Shown here: positions 31,483-45,080 of the stretch, in pieces
Numbering within the stretch: the stretch's first letter is position 1
How the letters are laid out: each line of letters starts with the position of its first letter
NCBI GenBank assembly: GCA_030704615.1
Contig: CM060734.1
Location: forward strand, 36,472,042 to 36,536,041
Reading direction: 5' to 3'
Length of the DNA stretch: 64,000 bases
Source: Takakia lepidozioides
Lineage: Eukaryota; Streptophyta; Takakiopsida; Takakiales; Takakiaceae
Notes under the pieces: model-generated
Database searches by the model: none
The model's input: the letters and a program-made list of their open reading frames with translations, nothing else
Told to the model about the DNA's origin: nothing
Program-made: the position numbers and the translations under genes

Positions 31483-31800
31483 GTGCAATGAACAGCGAGT
31501 ATCAACATTAGAGAGAGGTGATTTATACAGGATGTTCACCTTATCGGCTACCTTATCTCTAATAGGGACTAACTACCGAAAATCACTTTGGTTCATAGAG
31601 TATTCGGTGTAAAGGTTGGCTGAGTAAGTTGGCATAATAAGTGCAATCTACCTAACTCTAAGTCTTATCTATAGTTCATTTAAGGTGTGTAATTTCTACA
31701 ATTCACCTAGTCCTACCACTTCAACAGTAACTTATATATTCTACAAATCAAGCAATATCCGTATTCATTAGCATATGCACTTGGAAGATAGGCATACTAA
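31483..31800 (-). repeat. Probable copia 5' LTR (minus strand), far border uncertain
   Basis: Upstream of the primer binding site on the minus strand lies a promoter-like region with CTGTATAAATCACC (about 31529-31542) and an end ...TTTCTCTACA. The outer border could not be fixed. To the right are repeats of an 18-bp unit GGATCTCTTCCAAACA at 31900-31937. Confidence 0.45.
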
Positions 31801-31992
31801 TTTACAATATTACTCTGAATTGTCTCTCACTACTGTCTCTCTATTGAATCCAATTACCTCACTTAGAACCCTTCATTTGAGAGCTTTATTGGAAGAGGAG
31901 GATCTCTTCCAAACAGGATCTCTTCCAAACAGGATCTTTATTGAAAAGCAAAGATGACAGTACATGAGAATCTTCAGCCCTGGTCGGGACAG

Positions 31993-32088
31993 GTGCTGAA
32001 GGCCCTGGGATTGTGTGTGACATTGTATGACATCAAATCCGTGGAGGGTGGGTTTGTCTTCCCTGGCGATGGTGCACCTCGCTTCACA
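31993..32088 (+). pseudogene. Isolated exon of RNA polymerase III subunit RPC8 (RPB7-like)
   Basis: GTG CTG AAG... codes ALGLCVTLYDIKSVEGGFVF followed by PGDGAPRFT. This matches the conserved LGLCVxIYDIKSVEGGFVxP stretch of the Pol III subunit RPC8/RPC25 family. It is preceded by AG and followed by GTAATG, so it looks like one exon with its splice sites. Neighbouring exons of that subunit are not seen on either side, and the following frame runs into stops. It is probably a captured or orphaned gene piece lying next to a copia 5' end. Confidence 0.65.
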
Positions 32089-32459
32089 GTAATGTGACAA
32101 GCTAGAGAAGATGAAGAAACAGTTCAAACCATCTTTAACACCTTCACTCTGATTCTTCAAGATGAATGCCCAGCAAGTAGAGCTCAGTTTCCTGCCAGAC
32201 CTGCTAGCAAACCGGCCGGCGCCTAAGTAGCTAAGGTTTGGGGACAACTTCCAGAAACTTGGGGATCATAGACAGACACTCTGCTGTTGTGGAAGGGTCA
32301 TGTGGGTTTGAAGTGATGGTATTAAGTGAGCTTGATTGTGATATGTATGATATAGATATGATCATGAGCTTAATCTGCTTAGTTTTTGATTCTGCTTTGC
32401 AGGCAGTGTCCTCTCGCAGCTTCTGCTCCTTCCCTCTTTAGGGGTCATGTTTTGGGGGG

Positions 32460-33120
32460 CCTGATTTGCTGTGTTTGCATTGTGCTTCTCTGCCTACAGC
32501 CTGCTAGCCAAGGTTATGATGACCAATGGTCAAAATCCACTCCTTTGCTTGCCAAAGGACCAATAACCTTTGTGTCACAATTTAATGCAAGCCAGATGGA
32601 TATGATGAAATTCCCTCAACATGATTATGCATGCTTGTGAAACTAAGATTTGGCGCCTCAGTTTTACCTTCAGCTATCTATTTTCTGATGCTTCTCAGAT
32701 GCTTCTCTACTTCCATAAGATCACCACAACTCTTTGGCAAAATACCACATCACCTCCTGATAGAGGACTAGTGACACTCTTAAAAACTGAATTTGCTTCA
32801 TGGTGGGTGCCTACAAACCATCTCAAGCTCAAATCCACTAACTCTAGCCAAGTTACATTCGAGCTCAATTCCATTCCCTAAAGTTGACAACTCATTGCAT
32901 GGATGACAGCACAAAACCCCTCCCCGACCTCCTCACAGATCACTGGGAACAGAGAGTCACTGTTGAAAAAAACTATTCCAGTGCCTACCATCTTCGTCAC
33001 ACTTCTATACCAAAAGCCTGCCCATTCGATGGTGGTTCTTGTTTCCTGACTCCAACAAAACTCGACTTACAGAAAAACTTAAAACATCAGAATCACTATC
33101 TGACTAACCTCCAAAGTTGA
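32460..33120 (+). pseudogene. Unrecognised coding-like fragments
   Basis: Three adjacent frames have ordinary protein-like composition. About 32386-32637 includes a hydrophobic stretch (LGGLICCVCIVLLCLQPAS) followed by GYDDQWSKSTPLLAKGPITF. 32621-32881 has SYLFSDASQMLLYFHKITTT and FASWWVPTNHLKL. 32884-33117 has CPFDGGSCFLTPTKL. They may be exons or frameshifted parts of one gene with a signal peptide, perhaps mobilised like the RPC8 exon at their left. I do not recognise the family. Confidence 0.3.
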
Positions 33121-33900
33121 GAAAGATATGACGCTACATAATTCATGCTACCTATAGATAGTAGACTTATAACATGCTCTTGCAGTAGTGCAGGATACTA
33201 CCCAGCCAGAGCTAGTTGTGGTACTTATGAGACTACCGATGTTAGACCTTGCCTTCACAAAGAGACACAAGGACTAAATAAATTCTTCATTTCATAACTG
33301 TTTGAAAAGTTGATAGGAATAAAGCTACAGAGCTTCATGTACAAAAAGCAGATAGTCGCTACAAAGTAGAAATTGGAAAACTGGGAGATGCCAGTCTTCA
33401 AGCTATGAGCAGGAGGAAGCATGGATTTGGACCCAACCTAAAATAGAATGTCTTCACAAAATATGCACAATTGCGTTTGCAACCGTAAAAACAAGCACTG
33501 CAGCTGAGATGAAGATTCGCTAATCTAAATACCCCGCTCGTACAAGTAAGGCAATTGTCTTGAAAACTCCGTCTTCAAGCTCTCCTGATCCATACACTGG
33601 CAGGTAAGCCAGAACATGTCAAAGACGCGAATGTCACAAAACATTTAGACGGCTGGTTATCGAGTAGGTGTTTCAGGTGGACTAATGATAAGCCAGCCCC
33701 TGCTGCACAAGAACCTGAAATCAGAAAGAATTGCACACAACTGCACAGAAATATGTCCTGGAATCGATAATAAAACTTATTGGCAGGATGATAGCAGAGC
33801 AATAAGAGGGAACCAGAAAACGGTAGGACAGACGCCATTTCTATCAGTTGGGAATGGGGAAAAAGACAAGGGAGACATAAGGGTGCCAAAGACAGTGACA
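33121..33900 (-). other. 3' flank and likely 3' untranslated region of the IQD gene
   Basis: No coding-like frame in keeping with a neighbour. The first few hundred bases beyond the IQD stop codon are the expected 3' untranslated region on the minus strand. Confidence 0.4.
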
Positions 33901-36900
33901 CTATCTGAATGGTCTCAGGTTGGAGTGTCCATTAGAAGAAGGGGTCGTGTCACCCAAATTGCTGTCATTGCCAATTGAAGAGACTGAACGTTCTGTCCGA
34001 ATAGGTCCAGGCATTCCCTTGATGCTGGGACTTCGCTGAGGGTAGGCAGCTGGGCGGAATGGGCGCATCAATGGCCCAGAATTACTAATCAGATTCTCAG
34101 AAATGGGAAAGGACAGGCGCTTCTTGGCCGTTGCCCAACCATCTTTCTCTGGAGTTCCTGGCCGCTGCTTAGGTGTGCTGTGGGATCGAACCTTGGCTCT
34201 GGCAGATTGTGTGGCCTGCATGTAGTTGGGAACTGCTGGGGAGCTTGCCAGGCTCTCATCATCTCGAATTGATCCTGCAGTGCTGTACCGGGTACCGAAT
34301 CGGGGCCCACCAGATGGCATACTGGGAGTGGACCTAGCTGTAGTAGACACTGTACTTCCCACTTCTTCAATATCCTCCCTCCGAATGCTGCTCCGTGGGC
34401 TGGCCGAGCGAATAAGGATCGGCATTGGCTTATGGCTAGAGGGTGGGGTGGCTGGGGAATGTAAAGCCCCTTGGCTTGTCGTTCTTTGGATGGTGTTCGA
34501 GCTCTGGTAATTGTGGCTGTTTCCATTGGCATGAATTGGTCCAGACTGGGGTACAAGGCGTGAGTCATGATTTGAAGGTAAACTTTCACTCCTCATTGGT
34601 CCTGATTGGGGAACAAGCGTTCTCCGTTTGTAGGAACTCTGCTGTTTCAACCCAGAATCAATCTCCAACATCTTCACTACATGGTCACCGTCAGCACTCT
34701 TCACAGAATAGCTTTCAAGCACATCCTTGGAAACAGAGCTGTTGTCAAAGATTCTGTTCTCCCATGGACGCGCTGCCATCCATCGCTCCAGCCAGCTCCA
34801 GCCCCAGTGAGGTTTGTCCGGCTCGCAATCAATGTACAACTGTGACGCCTGCTTTGGGGCCGATCTCCATAACTGTCAGTACAGAAAAGGTTAGGTAGCA
34901 ACAAAAATCACTCAAGTATAAAAACTGCTTAAAATCATCGAAGAAAATGAGGCTGTCCGAGTATGCCAGCTAATTGCAAGTGACACTATCCAGGACACAT
35001 TTTCAATCTCACAGGACATTCAAACTGTGTCACCTTGTCATATTTCAGAACATCTAGGACAGTGACGGCTCAATCTGCAACATAGACTGTTCCCTTTGAG
35101 GTATGACTACTCAGACTGGCACCCATAGGGAGGGGCTTTTTGTGCAACAAGTCTCTCACCAAATAAGACAACAGCCCGCATACCAAATAGAAAAGTTGCA
35201 CCATTGGTTTGTACATGTAGGCAATTTGTCCGGTCAAAGCACACTTTAGACAAAGGGATCCAGGCACAACCACACAACAAGACTTTGGGCGAAATAATCA
35301 CACAGATGAGCTTTCGAAACCAAACCTGATGAGAGAACGCATAGGCTAGAGCTCTCTCCCTCTTCATTGCTGCCTCTTGCTTGCTATGCATTTTGGCCTC
35401 CAGCTCTTGCACGGTGCGGAGGCTGTCATTCCACCCTGAATCCTGCCAGCCATCCTATGAATCCAACAAAAGTACGTCAGTGTCTTCCAATTTTCTGTTC
35501 AGTATCATGAAGCAAACACGTGAGTATGGGTTTAATTTCCCATAATAATAATCTACGTAGGGCAAGAACATCCGATGGTGCAATATGAAAGGATACATTT
35601 TGTTCCTAAAGATTCAGTCTCTGGCAGAGTCTTAGTGACCCTTGTTGCTTTGTTTCATCAACCCTAAACCTGCTGATAGATAGTAATCAATAAAAAGAAC
35701 ATGGGCAATTCCTTGTTTGCATACCTGACAAGAAGTTGCATGATTCTGGAAACAAAAACTACAATTAGCACATTCCCATCTTTTTCTAGAATGGCAAACG
35801 AGGAGAACAAACAAAAACACTACGGCAGTAGAACGCCACATGATCAGAAGAGTGTACCACAGATTTCCTGGGACGAGTCTCCTGCTGCCGCCGCTGCCAT
35901 AGCTGCCGTTGAACAGCTTGACCTTCCTCAGACATTCTAACCCGCCGGGCTCGAACCCGGGCTTGAACACGAACGAGTGCTTGCATACATCGAAGTGTGA
36001 TCGTTGCCTGGCGTCGCACTGTATGTCCACGGACCAAGGCCTGTAACCTCACGAGGCCCTTAAGAGCACGTAACGCTCGTCGTGCCTGCAATGAGAGACA
36101 AGAGGGTTCTTCTTCAAAGACTAATTCTTCACAATCCAGCCTGAGAAAATTTGTGCACCAACCAATGCGGATCCACGCATACAGATGCATCACAGACCAG
36201 AAGCAACCTGCCCTGCCTATGGACTTTATTTTGGTCCCTGGGTTGGCAGAGACAGCCAGAAACAAACTGGGAGGAAAATTTAACTAACTAGACTTGAACA
36301 ATCGCAAGAAAGGCTCCTGCAGAAGACTTGAATAGAAAATGCACGCAACAACTCCATGTGAACATTAGCTTCATTAGGATAGTGGTTAAAAACCTCTTAG
36401 TTGGTCAGCAATTTCCTTAGAACTGTTACATCCTCCAGAAACTGCAAACAGCACTGGGAACTTCAGGCTAGAGTATGTACCAGATATCCACGGAAAGCTG
36501 TTTGGATCCGAATGGCTGCCCAGTCTTCCTGTGTCGTATAGACAGACAAAGTTGTCACACCATTGTACTGGCGAATAGGAGTGGCTTTATGACTGGGCAT
36601 TGGCACTGCGCCGCTGCCATGTGTGTACTCATCTCCCCCCTTCTTTTCTGCTACAGAGGCAGCCTGGAGGTCCTTGACTTCATCCGAAGCAGACTGATGG
36701 TGTGAGGACTTGCCAAAGCTCCATCTTCTTCTGTTCTTGGGCTTCTCCTGGGACACAAGCCATGCGCAAACCCGAAATTGGAGTTATTAGCATATCTTGA
36801 AACCAAGTACCGCCTGTATCTCTCATTTGAAAGTTAGAAGGCCTTGCAACCACACCTCTGCACATCTGCAGATGTCATATCCCGACAACTCCTGATAAGG

Positions 36901-37333
36901 TAGCACTGCTACAATGCTAGACACCCTCCTAAAGTTATGACAAGTGAATAACTTGATTGCCAAGACAAATGCTTTGCAGTAAAAATACACTTGAATCAAA
37001 AATCATGGAATCTCGGCCTGAGACTCCCACAATAGCAGAGTCTAAAATGAGTTTCCCCACATCCCTAATCCTGCCTCTTTCATCATTATCTTCAAACGCA
37101 TGAGTACAGAAGCCAAGGGGCAGGGTATGCACGCAAACAACCATATAAATCTGTCAGTGGACCATACAAAATGCTGCATTCAACACAGGGCATTATAAAA
37201 TTACCACCACTATTGGAGGAATATCCCCAAGAAGATCTAATTCTTTTGGCGCAGATTTCTCTGAGTCCTTGTCCTTTGAAGGAGAGCGAAATGCTTTTTT
37301 GACAACACTGAACCATTTTCCTTTCTTGCCCAT
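33901..37333 (-). CDS. IQD protein (IQ67-domain calmodulin-binding), five coding exons
   Basis: Coding exons on the minus strand: 37205-37333, 36481-36747, 35858-36085, 35326-35454 and 33901-34872. All are phase 0 with GT-AG borders, giving 574 residues. The start [15 protein letters not shown] is the classic IQD N-terminus. The IQ67 domain spans about residues 117-185: [16 protein letters not shown], intron, [20 protein letters not shown], then [20 protein letters not shown]. The intron inside it is at the position known for the family. Exon 4 has [20 protein letters not shown]. Exon 5 has [20 protein letters not shown] and, near the end, a DUF4005-like block with [23 protein letters not shown] proteins bind calmodulin and usually microtubules or membranes as scaffolds. 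The long Ser/Pro-rich C-terminal part is probably disordered. No damage is seen. Confidence 0.93.
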
Positions 37334-39552
37334 ACTCAAGTCCTGCAGCCAGACTAGTCCAGAGTCTGCAAAACAGCAGCTTTTGTATAAGAGATTGCAG
37401 TAGACGACCATTGTGATAGTGCAAACCTAGAAATTTACAATGAGATTTCGTGTAAGAGCCAGAATCGCATGGCATAGAAGCACGGTTGATGTGTGCACAA
37501 TATACATCTGAGAAGCTAACCAATCTATGACTGACAACAGTACCATCAGTTGGAGCAGGGCCAAATGGAGCATGGTAGGATGTCAGAACAGCCAAACTGC
37601 TCATATATCAAGAACTAAGCTGAGTATTTAGGCTTGAAGGCAGCCCCGGCATTGTCAATTTCAAACGGCGTCCTCCAGAGCAGTAATGCTCTGCTGTCCA
37701 GGTGTGTGTTGCATCCCCTGCAACTTGACTTGGTTGTTTTGTGGAGCAACATTGTCGGCGTACTCCTTTTTACTTTCATCATCTTCACCTCTGAACTAAC
37801 ATTCATTCTATTTCTATCCAAGGCTTGCCTGGCAGTGATACCCGGCATCCCATCAGCTGAAAAGTGGCTTGCTAGGAGTCCAACTGAGATCAATATAAAC
37901 GGGTGATCTAGAGACAACTATTTCCAATCAGAGAATCAGAATGCCTTGTTGCAGACAGACAAAAGACTATCAAGAAGACGGACGGCACAGAGAGGGGATT
38001 GAAAGTGAACAGCGAAACAGAGACAAACTGCCGCAGATAGAACGGGAGAAGACCCTACAGAAGCGTTCACAGCAACGCAAAAGATAGAGGGGGTGCAGGT
38101 AACACTACGAACGTGAACTGTTATCGAATGCTGGGATTGGAGAGCGACAGACAGAAAAATTCGATTTCACTAACGAATTGTTCCACAAATCAATGACCGT
38201 ACCTTGGAGTTTCTGCCATAAAACAGAGGCAGAAGCCCATCTGCGGATTTGGGTAGTAAAGTGCACGACTTGTGAAGCAAGGATTGGCAATTGGTTTCAA
38301 GTATGAAAGGAACACATTCCTCCTAGCTCAAAGCCCCAGGATGTACCTGAATGTGGTCCTTCACGCGATGTGGTAAGAGAAAGCTCCTAAGTTGCTGAGG
38401 CGATCTCGTTCAAGGACATGTATCGTTAACAACGACGTGGGAGCATATATTCTGTAGGAAATAGAAACAAACAATCTATTTACTATCCATGGTCAGACCA
38501 GGAAAAGCAGAGAAACTGTAGCTCGGAATGATGATCAAGTACTCTCAAGGAAACTCGGAGAGGAAAATCCCAATGGGGTAGAAACAGAGCGAATGTGTAG
38601 TGCAGACGTTCATAGAGGAGTATGCTAACAATGTTGATCCACACAACATCTAAGTAAAGGTCCATTTGACATGACAGAAAGCTCTGACCGGAACAGCTAT
38701 TCAACTCTATCAATGGACCAACAATGCAGCTCGTGGATGCTTTCTATGGAGAACGGCTCAACATTACAAACTTTCGGAGTTACGAGCTTCCCTCGATTCT
38801 CGAGAACAACCTTCAAGCCCAAACGTCCACCGAAGATTTGGTGATAAGCACAAGCTTTGGAAACCCTCTAAGCATTACCCAGAAACTAGAGCATCTCCTC
38901 TCCGCGGTAACTAAGCAGCTTGATGGTGGAGTTGAAGCTCAAACACATCGAGGATCTTTCGCCTGTAGATTCGACAAATTTGTCCACCTCCCGTGGCACC
39001 TATGCTACGATTAGGAAACCAGATCTACTACTCCAACCAAGGAAGGTCGGTAGAGGAGCAATCTAATGACAGTCTCAAGTTGACAGAAGCAACAATGCCA
39101 TGGTACTCAATGCTCCATCTCCTTCTCAATCCAAGACAGACGAGGTGGGCGAGCTCACCGTATCTCGCCGAAGCCCGAACAATCCTCCACTAGCCCTCGC
39201 ATTCAAGCTTCCTCTGCATAATGCCTGACAGACAAACTCGCAGAGCCGGAACGGTACGCTATCCCAAAAACCGTGCCAACGCGAGCATACTACACCACAC
39301 CAACAAACCACCACCTCCTTCCTCAAGATTCCCGCAATGCGTAACTCAGAGCCGAATGCAGCCGTTGATCTCTCTCGCTACTCTGAAACCTCCCCCCCTA
39401 ACAGCCTAGCGACAATACAGAAGGTCCGCAGCCTCCCCTCACATCTTCCCTCCTACCGGTGCCTGACATTGATGCAAACAGACAGCGCGCGACGAACACG
39501 AGCCCTCGACAGAATAGAGCGCGAAGAAACAGCGGCACCGAGCGAGCGAGCG

Positions 39553-39587
<35 letters not shown>

Positions 39588-39600
39588 CGGCGACGGTCCC
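37334..39600 (-). promoter_or_regulatory. 5' leader of the IQD gene with a probable leader intron
   Basis: The start codon is preceded by a short leader exon beginning at 37365 after a good acceptor (TTTTGCAG). The upstream leader and its donor are not resolved. On the minus strand the region near 39556-39584 reads (CT)n, a pyrimidine patch often found near plant transcription starts. No coding gene is seen here. Confidence 0.5.
39542..39584. repeat. GAGC repeats and (AG)n microsatellite
   Basis: AGCGAGCGAGCGAGCG passes into about 15 AG units. Long open frames here are made by the repeat. Confidence 0.9.
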
Positions 39601-42600
39601 GGCAGCGCAGGCACGGCACTCCTCCGGCAGGCCTCCGTTTGCCCTACCGCAATCCGTCGCCGCCGCGGCGTGAACCCTCTCGATTTTTTCTTTTTTCTTT
39701 TTTTCTCTAGATTAAATTGTGAATTATCAGAAAGCGGCACACCTTACTCGGCTCAGTAAGAAGTTACTACCGACTCCAATTTAGCAACGCATTAAAATAA
39801 AATAAAAGCAATATGGGCGGAATTAGGTCACACAATCCGCAGGAATGTTGGAACCCGGAATATCTTCGGATGTGACGGAAACGTGGCCACTCCGCCCGAA
39901 TCTTCTTTTCCCGGCCCCACTCCGGCCGCCGTGTAGATGCTTTTTAGACGAGAAATGGTAGCAACAGGATGAGGTCCCACGCATACTGTCAGTCATCAGC
40001 GCTTTCTTCATCCATCTGGTTCCATTTCTCATCCTATCCTGCGGGAACTGAAGAGCCCCCAATGGATGAACAAATGGATGCGCGACAGGGAAATGCCAAG
40101 GCTGACGCCGCGCAACACAAGCCGGTGACCCGGTACGCGGGGCCCACCATCTATCGATAATGCCTCTCCGGGTGCAGCCGGTGGGCCCGACCGACACCTG
40201 CCACCACCCGCCTGCCACACTGCTCCATCACAGCCTGTGGCGACAACCGCCAGCTGGCACCGCAACCTCTTCTCTGCCACCTTTTTCTTTTTCTACGACT
40301 ACATCCATCACCATCGTAAAAAGTTGGATTGCAAACTTCTCTGTGGGGCCCTTCGAAGCTTCATCCACAGTGTACGACGTTCATCCACAGAAAACATGCT
40401 CTGGCACCCGAGTATGGCCAAAAAAGTGGGCGCCACCGGAATGTGTGTATTTCAACGCGCCGGTCGGTCGGACAGCTGCCAGCCCGAGGCCATCGCCGTC
40501 GCCGGCGGTGGGGCCGGCCTACCCACCGGTAGCAGCCGGTGGCCCGAGTTGATGTCACTGTTAGTAGGCGGTGCGCAGGACAGGCCGGGAACGTGGAATA
40601 ATCTTGGGGTCACATGGGCACCTGCTGCCGCGCTATCATCATTCCCTTTCTTATTACCTCCCTCATGGCCGCTAATAAATATTATTCAATCATTCGCTTA
40701 CAGGATAACCGACCATCGCCACCCATCTATCTATATACACAAACTGGACCGACATTGGACGACAATCTGCGCTATATCCTGGATGAGAATATTTCTACAA
40801 ATTCCGGATGAGAATATCTTTATTGGGATCCAATAAAAAACACTTCAGCCTCCAACGGTCCGATGAGTCAATCGTGGATGGTTACAGATTATCGTTGACC
40901 AGCGTCTCCAAGAACGATGAATGATGCACTGTTCATCCAAGACAAGAGTCACGACAAATGAAAAGCATCCATTGCACATCCTACAACGGCAGGTGGCAGG
41001 TGACTGGCAACCTGCTGCCAGCTTTTGACCAGAATGGCACGTGTCCGCACATAGGTGGCAGAGCGCGCGCGGCTATGGCACGCAAACTCTCCCAACGATG
41101 GGCTCTATTAAGGGGGCGACAACCCGGACGATTATTAATCCCCCGTAATTAAGCTTGCAGCGCTTTAACTAAATTCCCTTGCATTGAAATGGAAATGGGG
41201 TAATCATCGCTTCGCACACTTCCCGTTCCGTCGCTTGGCCGAATTTAGTCAAAACTGCAGGGCTAAAGAAAGACACGAAGGAAATTAAGGTGGACGGGGA
41301 GGCGTATTAGCAAATGATAGGCTGGAGTCAGGGTTTGACCATTGACCGAAACGCCTACCATTATGAACCAGGCGGCAGGAGCGATCGCAACCGTCTAGTA
41401 TCAAACATCGTGTTCTGTACGTACGTACGATTCGAAGATGTACACGTACGTATCCAACGGTGGTTATTGCCGCTGCCGTTTTGCAGGGGTTTCCGATGAG
41501 CCCACACGTAGCATCCCCATCACTAGGTACCTTACATAGTTTGTATCTAGCATCTACCTACCTGGCTGGTTCTGACCTACCTGCATAGGTCTCAGTCTTG
41601 GATGTAGGTGTGGTCACGACCATCATCCATGGATGATGGGAAATAAATTAAGTTTACATCTAATTATGGTTGAAGATGCGATAATAATGTTAGTTAATGA
41701 GAGGATAGTATCGTAAATATCTAGTAAAACGGCCGTGCAGAATCAGCAGTAAAATTTCATCCATCACTCATCCATCGAGTGCATTCAGGTACGGTCTGAA
41801 AAGGAGATATTGAAATTGTCAAAAGAGTTTACTAGGGATAAAGGTGAAGGGTTGGACTATTGGGACTCGGTGTGGGACCGAGATTAAGAAATCCCGTTTG
41901 ATTGCATTATTGGTGGTCCAGGCCCAAATTGGATTGGATGGATGAGAGTTGGTAAGGGTTACGTTGATGTGACCCGCTCTCCCGTTGCGCTGATGTCACA
42001 CGAGGGACAAAGAGGCAGGACAAATTATGAGCGAGGGTGGGCCATTAGGGGGGATATGTTGGATGGATGATTTCATCCGCATCTCCACACGCATCCGGCC
42101 TTAAGGCTTTCTTGGGGTGAACGGGTGACGGCTTGACGGTGTGCGGGGGGCTGCAGTCGTAGATCTGCAAACAGGTCTTGGAGCTTTGAAGTTTGAAGGG
42201 CGTCATAGGCAGAACCCCACTGAATGGTTTGATTATGTTGGTGGTGTTTGGCTAGTGAAGAGTTAATGCACTAGTGCTGTTCATGACAATTAATTCCGAG
42301 CTTGCTTGTGAGCTCTCTTCATAGAGCCAATGTTGCTGATCAGTTACTAGACACACTTGGGGTCCAGAATTCATGGACTAATAACGCCCTGAACTAAAGT
42401 CCGGAATACAACAGTCCATATTTGCTCACAATCATTGATCAAAAGCTTGCTCTTATTAATCCCTCAGCTCATTGAGCAACATTGATCACCCAGACCACTT
42501 ATTACACGGATATCTGCTTCTAAGCACGAGGGGCTCTAGACCTGGAGCAGACAGGATCACCAATATCAACAAGCTCTTCAAAGCCGAGGCTTCCAGATGT

Positions 42601-44600
42601 AGAGCGAGATAGTTATGAAGGAAACAGAGTCATTGAGGCGATTAAGTAGTGTGGGAGCAAGGACGAGGCTCTTGTGTCGGCTGGGAATGCATGAATAATA
42701 GGAATGCAGAAATTGCCGTGGGCAATACGGCACCGAGGCGCAGTGCACAAACAATACATGCGCTCCACGCTTCTCATAAACGGTTGCCGTATACGGGACG
42801 GTGCACACATCTTCATCCACCCCCCCAGAAAAAGGTGCTATCCTGGACGAATGAGTCTATCCATGGATACATCGGTGGCCCCATGGCCTGGACGTTGGGA
42901 CGTTTATCTATTCGTGAGAAGGTGTAGAAGCAGGTTCAGTGTGAGATGCCCAGCCCCTCAGCAGTGCCCTAGTGTTCCATGCAAATGCGGGTTTGATTTG
43001 ATGTAGCTTGAAGAAATGAGATAAGCAAATTGCAAATGGCATGAAAAACAAGCCTTGAAACAGTTAGTAAGCAGAAAGTGAGAACTGAATTTCCAGTTAT
43101 ATGCAAATCCTGGCATATTGAAGACTGTTCCTCACCCTCCCCAACCATAAATTTGAAATATGGGCTCCCCTTGTTTCAAGTTTTACCAATGTATAAATCT
43201 CTTCTAGCTGATCTTGATCAATTGAGTCAAGCACCCTATTCAAATGTGGGATAATAGAAAAGAAGCCATGTGTGGCTCCAACAGTGTCTAATCGCCACAT
43301 AAGTAATGGGCAGTACCCACCATACTCTCTCTACCATTTTGCATAGTTTGATAGACATCAAATTCAACATGTATATCCTCAGCCATGAATCTTATGGCTA
43401 GTAAGCTCATTGCGATATTGGGCTTTAAATGAATTGATTATCATGGCATCAATGGCCTATAACGTGCTAATATAATTAGGAGGCAAAAACTCCATAGTAG
43501 TTATTCGAAGATTTGCAACTATGTTGACAATTTTATGACCCAAGAAATTATCAAACAAAATAACATCTTGTTGTTAATGCCTGCTGTACGCATTCTTTCT
43601 CAAAGCCCAACAAAAATTTCTTAAACAGACAAATTGTCATCCATGCCTTATTGTTCGCAGAGCACAGACTTTTAGGGTTTAAAACATTTCGCCTTGCAAA
43701 CGACTTGTTTGTCCAATGCATGAGATCGTTGTCTTTTTGGTGATTGTTATCCCATTGTTTGATGATGAATGCATATATTGTATATATTGCCTCTTCAATG
43801 GCACTCCGTAAGCTTATGAATTGAAGAATTACAAGGTATACTACAAAACATATATGTAGATCTGATTATGGTGTCATGGATGGGTGTTTCTCATGTACTC
43901 AATTCCAATCTCACAAGGAGATTTGGAATTAGTGCAGGCCGTTCCTTGCCGTTCCTTGTTAGGGCGATGGTGTTTTCAAAATTGGACGTGAGAGATTGGA
44001 TAACCAGTAGCTTATGGGCCAAATTTATCGAGACCCTGCGAATCTTACTCTTAAATAACATGTACCCAAAAGTTTGCAACTAGCAAATGGCTACCCACTT
44101 AATATAATTAATTTTGAGCATTAAGTGACCACATCTCATTAAAATAGACCCATTTTTAACACTTCTTTTAACAACTTTTCGACACTTCCTTGGGGGAGGG
44201 TTGGGCAACTCAGTTGCCCTACTTACTTAACAGTGAAAGGTCCACCTTCGACACAAAGCAATATCCCTTGGGGGCGAAGTGACACCATAAGTTACACTAC
44301 CTTCGGCAAAAGTCTTCCTTCAATTACTATCAACAATGCCAACCACAAAATATGTCAAAAGTTATATGTGTGCAATATTATTTGTGCACAATTATATGTC
44401 ACTTTATTTTGACCCGTTTTGTGACAGTTTTTTCTTTAACTCTTTGCGATGTTAGTTAGAAAAAACTCTTTGTGATGTTAGTAAACAACACGTGTAGATT
44501 TCTTTTTGAAAGCACCGAAGTACCTTCACATTAAGTTAACCATTGGACCCAGTACCCCATTTTATGTCTAGGTTGGTCATAGTGGATGACATCCAACATA
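39600..44600. other. Intergenic region, no gene supported
   Basis: GC-rich up to about 41150, then more balanced. The longest frame (40237-40836) lacks family signals and has frames overlapping it on both strands, as expected of GC-rich non-coding DNA. No LTR, inverted-repeat element or tRNA was recognised. Confidence 0.4.
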
Positions 44601-44609
44601 CACCTATGT

Positions 44610-44672
44610 GGCTTTAAACCTAGTAGCACTTGTAAGGCGGCCTTGTGCCCTAACCACTTGGCTATCTGTTGG
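44610..44672 (-). repeat. tRNA-derived SINE head (candidate)
   Basis: On the minus strand TAGCCAAGTGG fits a Pol III A box, and about 33 bases later GGTTTAAAGCC fits a B box (GGTTCRANYCC) with two mismatches. The start resembles tRNA-Ser/Leu genes, but the arms do not fold convincingly, so a tRNA-derived SINE is more likely than a working tRNA. Confidence 0.4.
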
Positions 44673-44904
44673 ATACTTGATAATAATACATCGCTACAAT
44701 TTAGTCATTCGAAAATATTTCAATCAATCACGATATATGAGGGACCTCAAAGACTTGGAATCGTGAGCTCAAATGATTGAAAACTGCAATCATAGTACAT
44801 TGCACCGATCATTTTAACAAAAAATTAGAACATATTTATATATGTTCAAATTATGCACTCTTTGTCCAAGGGTTGTAATGCATTGCTTCTAAGTTGAATG
44901 TCAT

Positions 44905-45080
44905 GTCAAGGTGTTGTATGACCTCTGCTTCCACATTACATGTTTCATAATGTTCTGCTATATTCAGTGTCCAAGTTGAATGATTGTAATGACATATAAC
45001 TAATTTCAGGGTCAAGGTGTTGTATGACCTCTGCTGTCCAAGTTGAATGATTGTAATGACATATAACTAATTTCAAGTTG
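44905..45080. repeat. Local duplication, about 68-105 bp apart
   Basis: GTCCAAGTTGAATGATTG with TAATGACATATAACTAATTT occurs at 44969 and 45037. CAAGGTGTTGTATGACCTCT occurs at about 44908 and 45013. An imperfect tandem duplication, non-coding. Confidence 0.75.

Noticed and set aside
33575-33978. Open frames next to the IQD stop codon
   Set aside because: They lie in the expected 3' untranslated region and run across the end of the coding exon in other frames.
39337-39759. Overlapping frames rich in Arg/Glu or Ser/Leu
   Set aside because: Produced by the GAGC and (AG)n repeats at 39542-39584.
40237-40836. A 199-codon open frame
   Set aside because: It lies in a GC-rich region with overlapping open frames on both strands, shows no domain or conserved motif, and has a composition like its non-coding surroundings.
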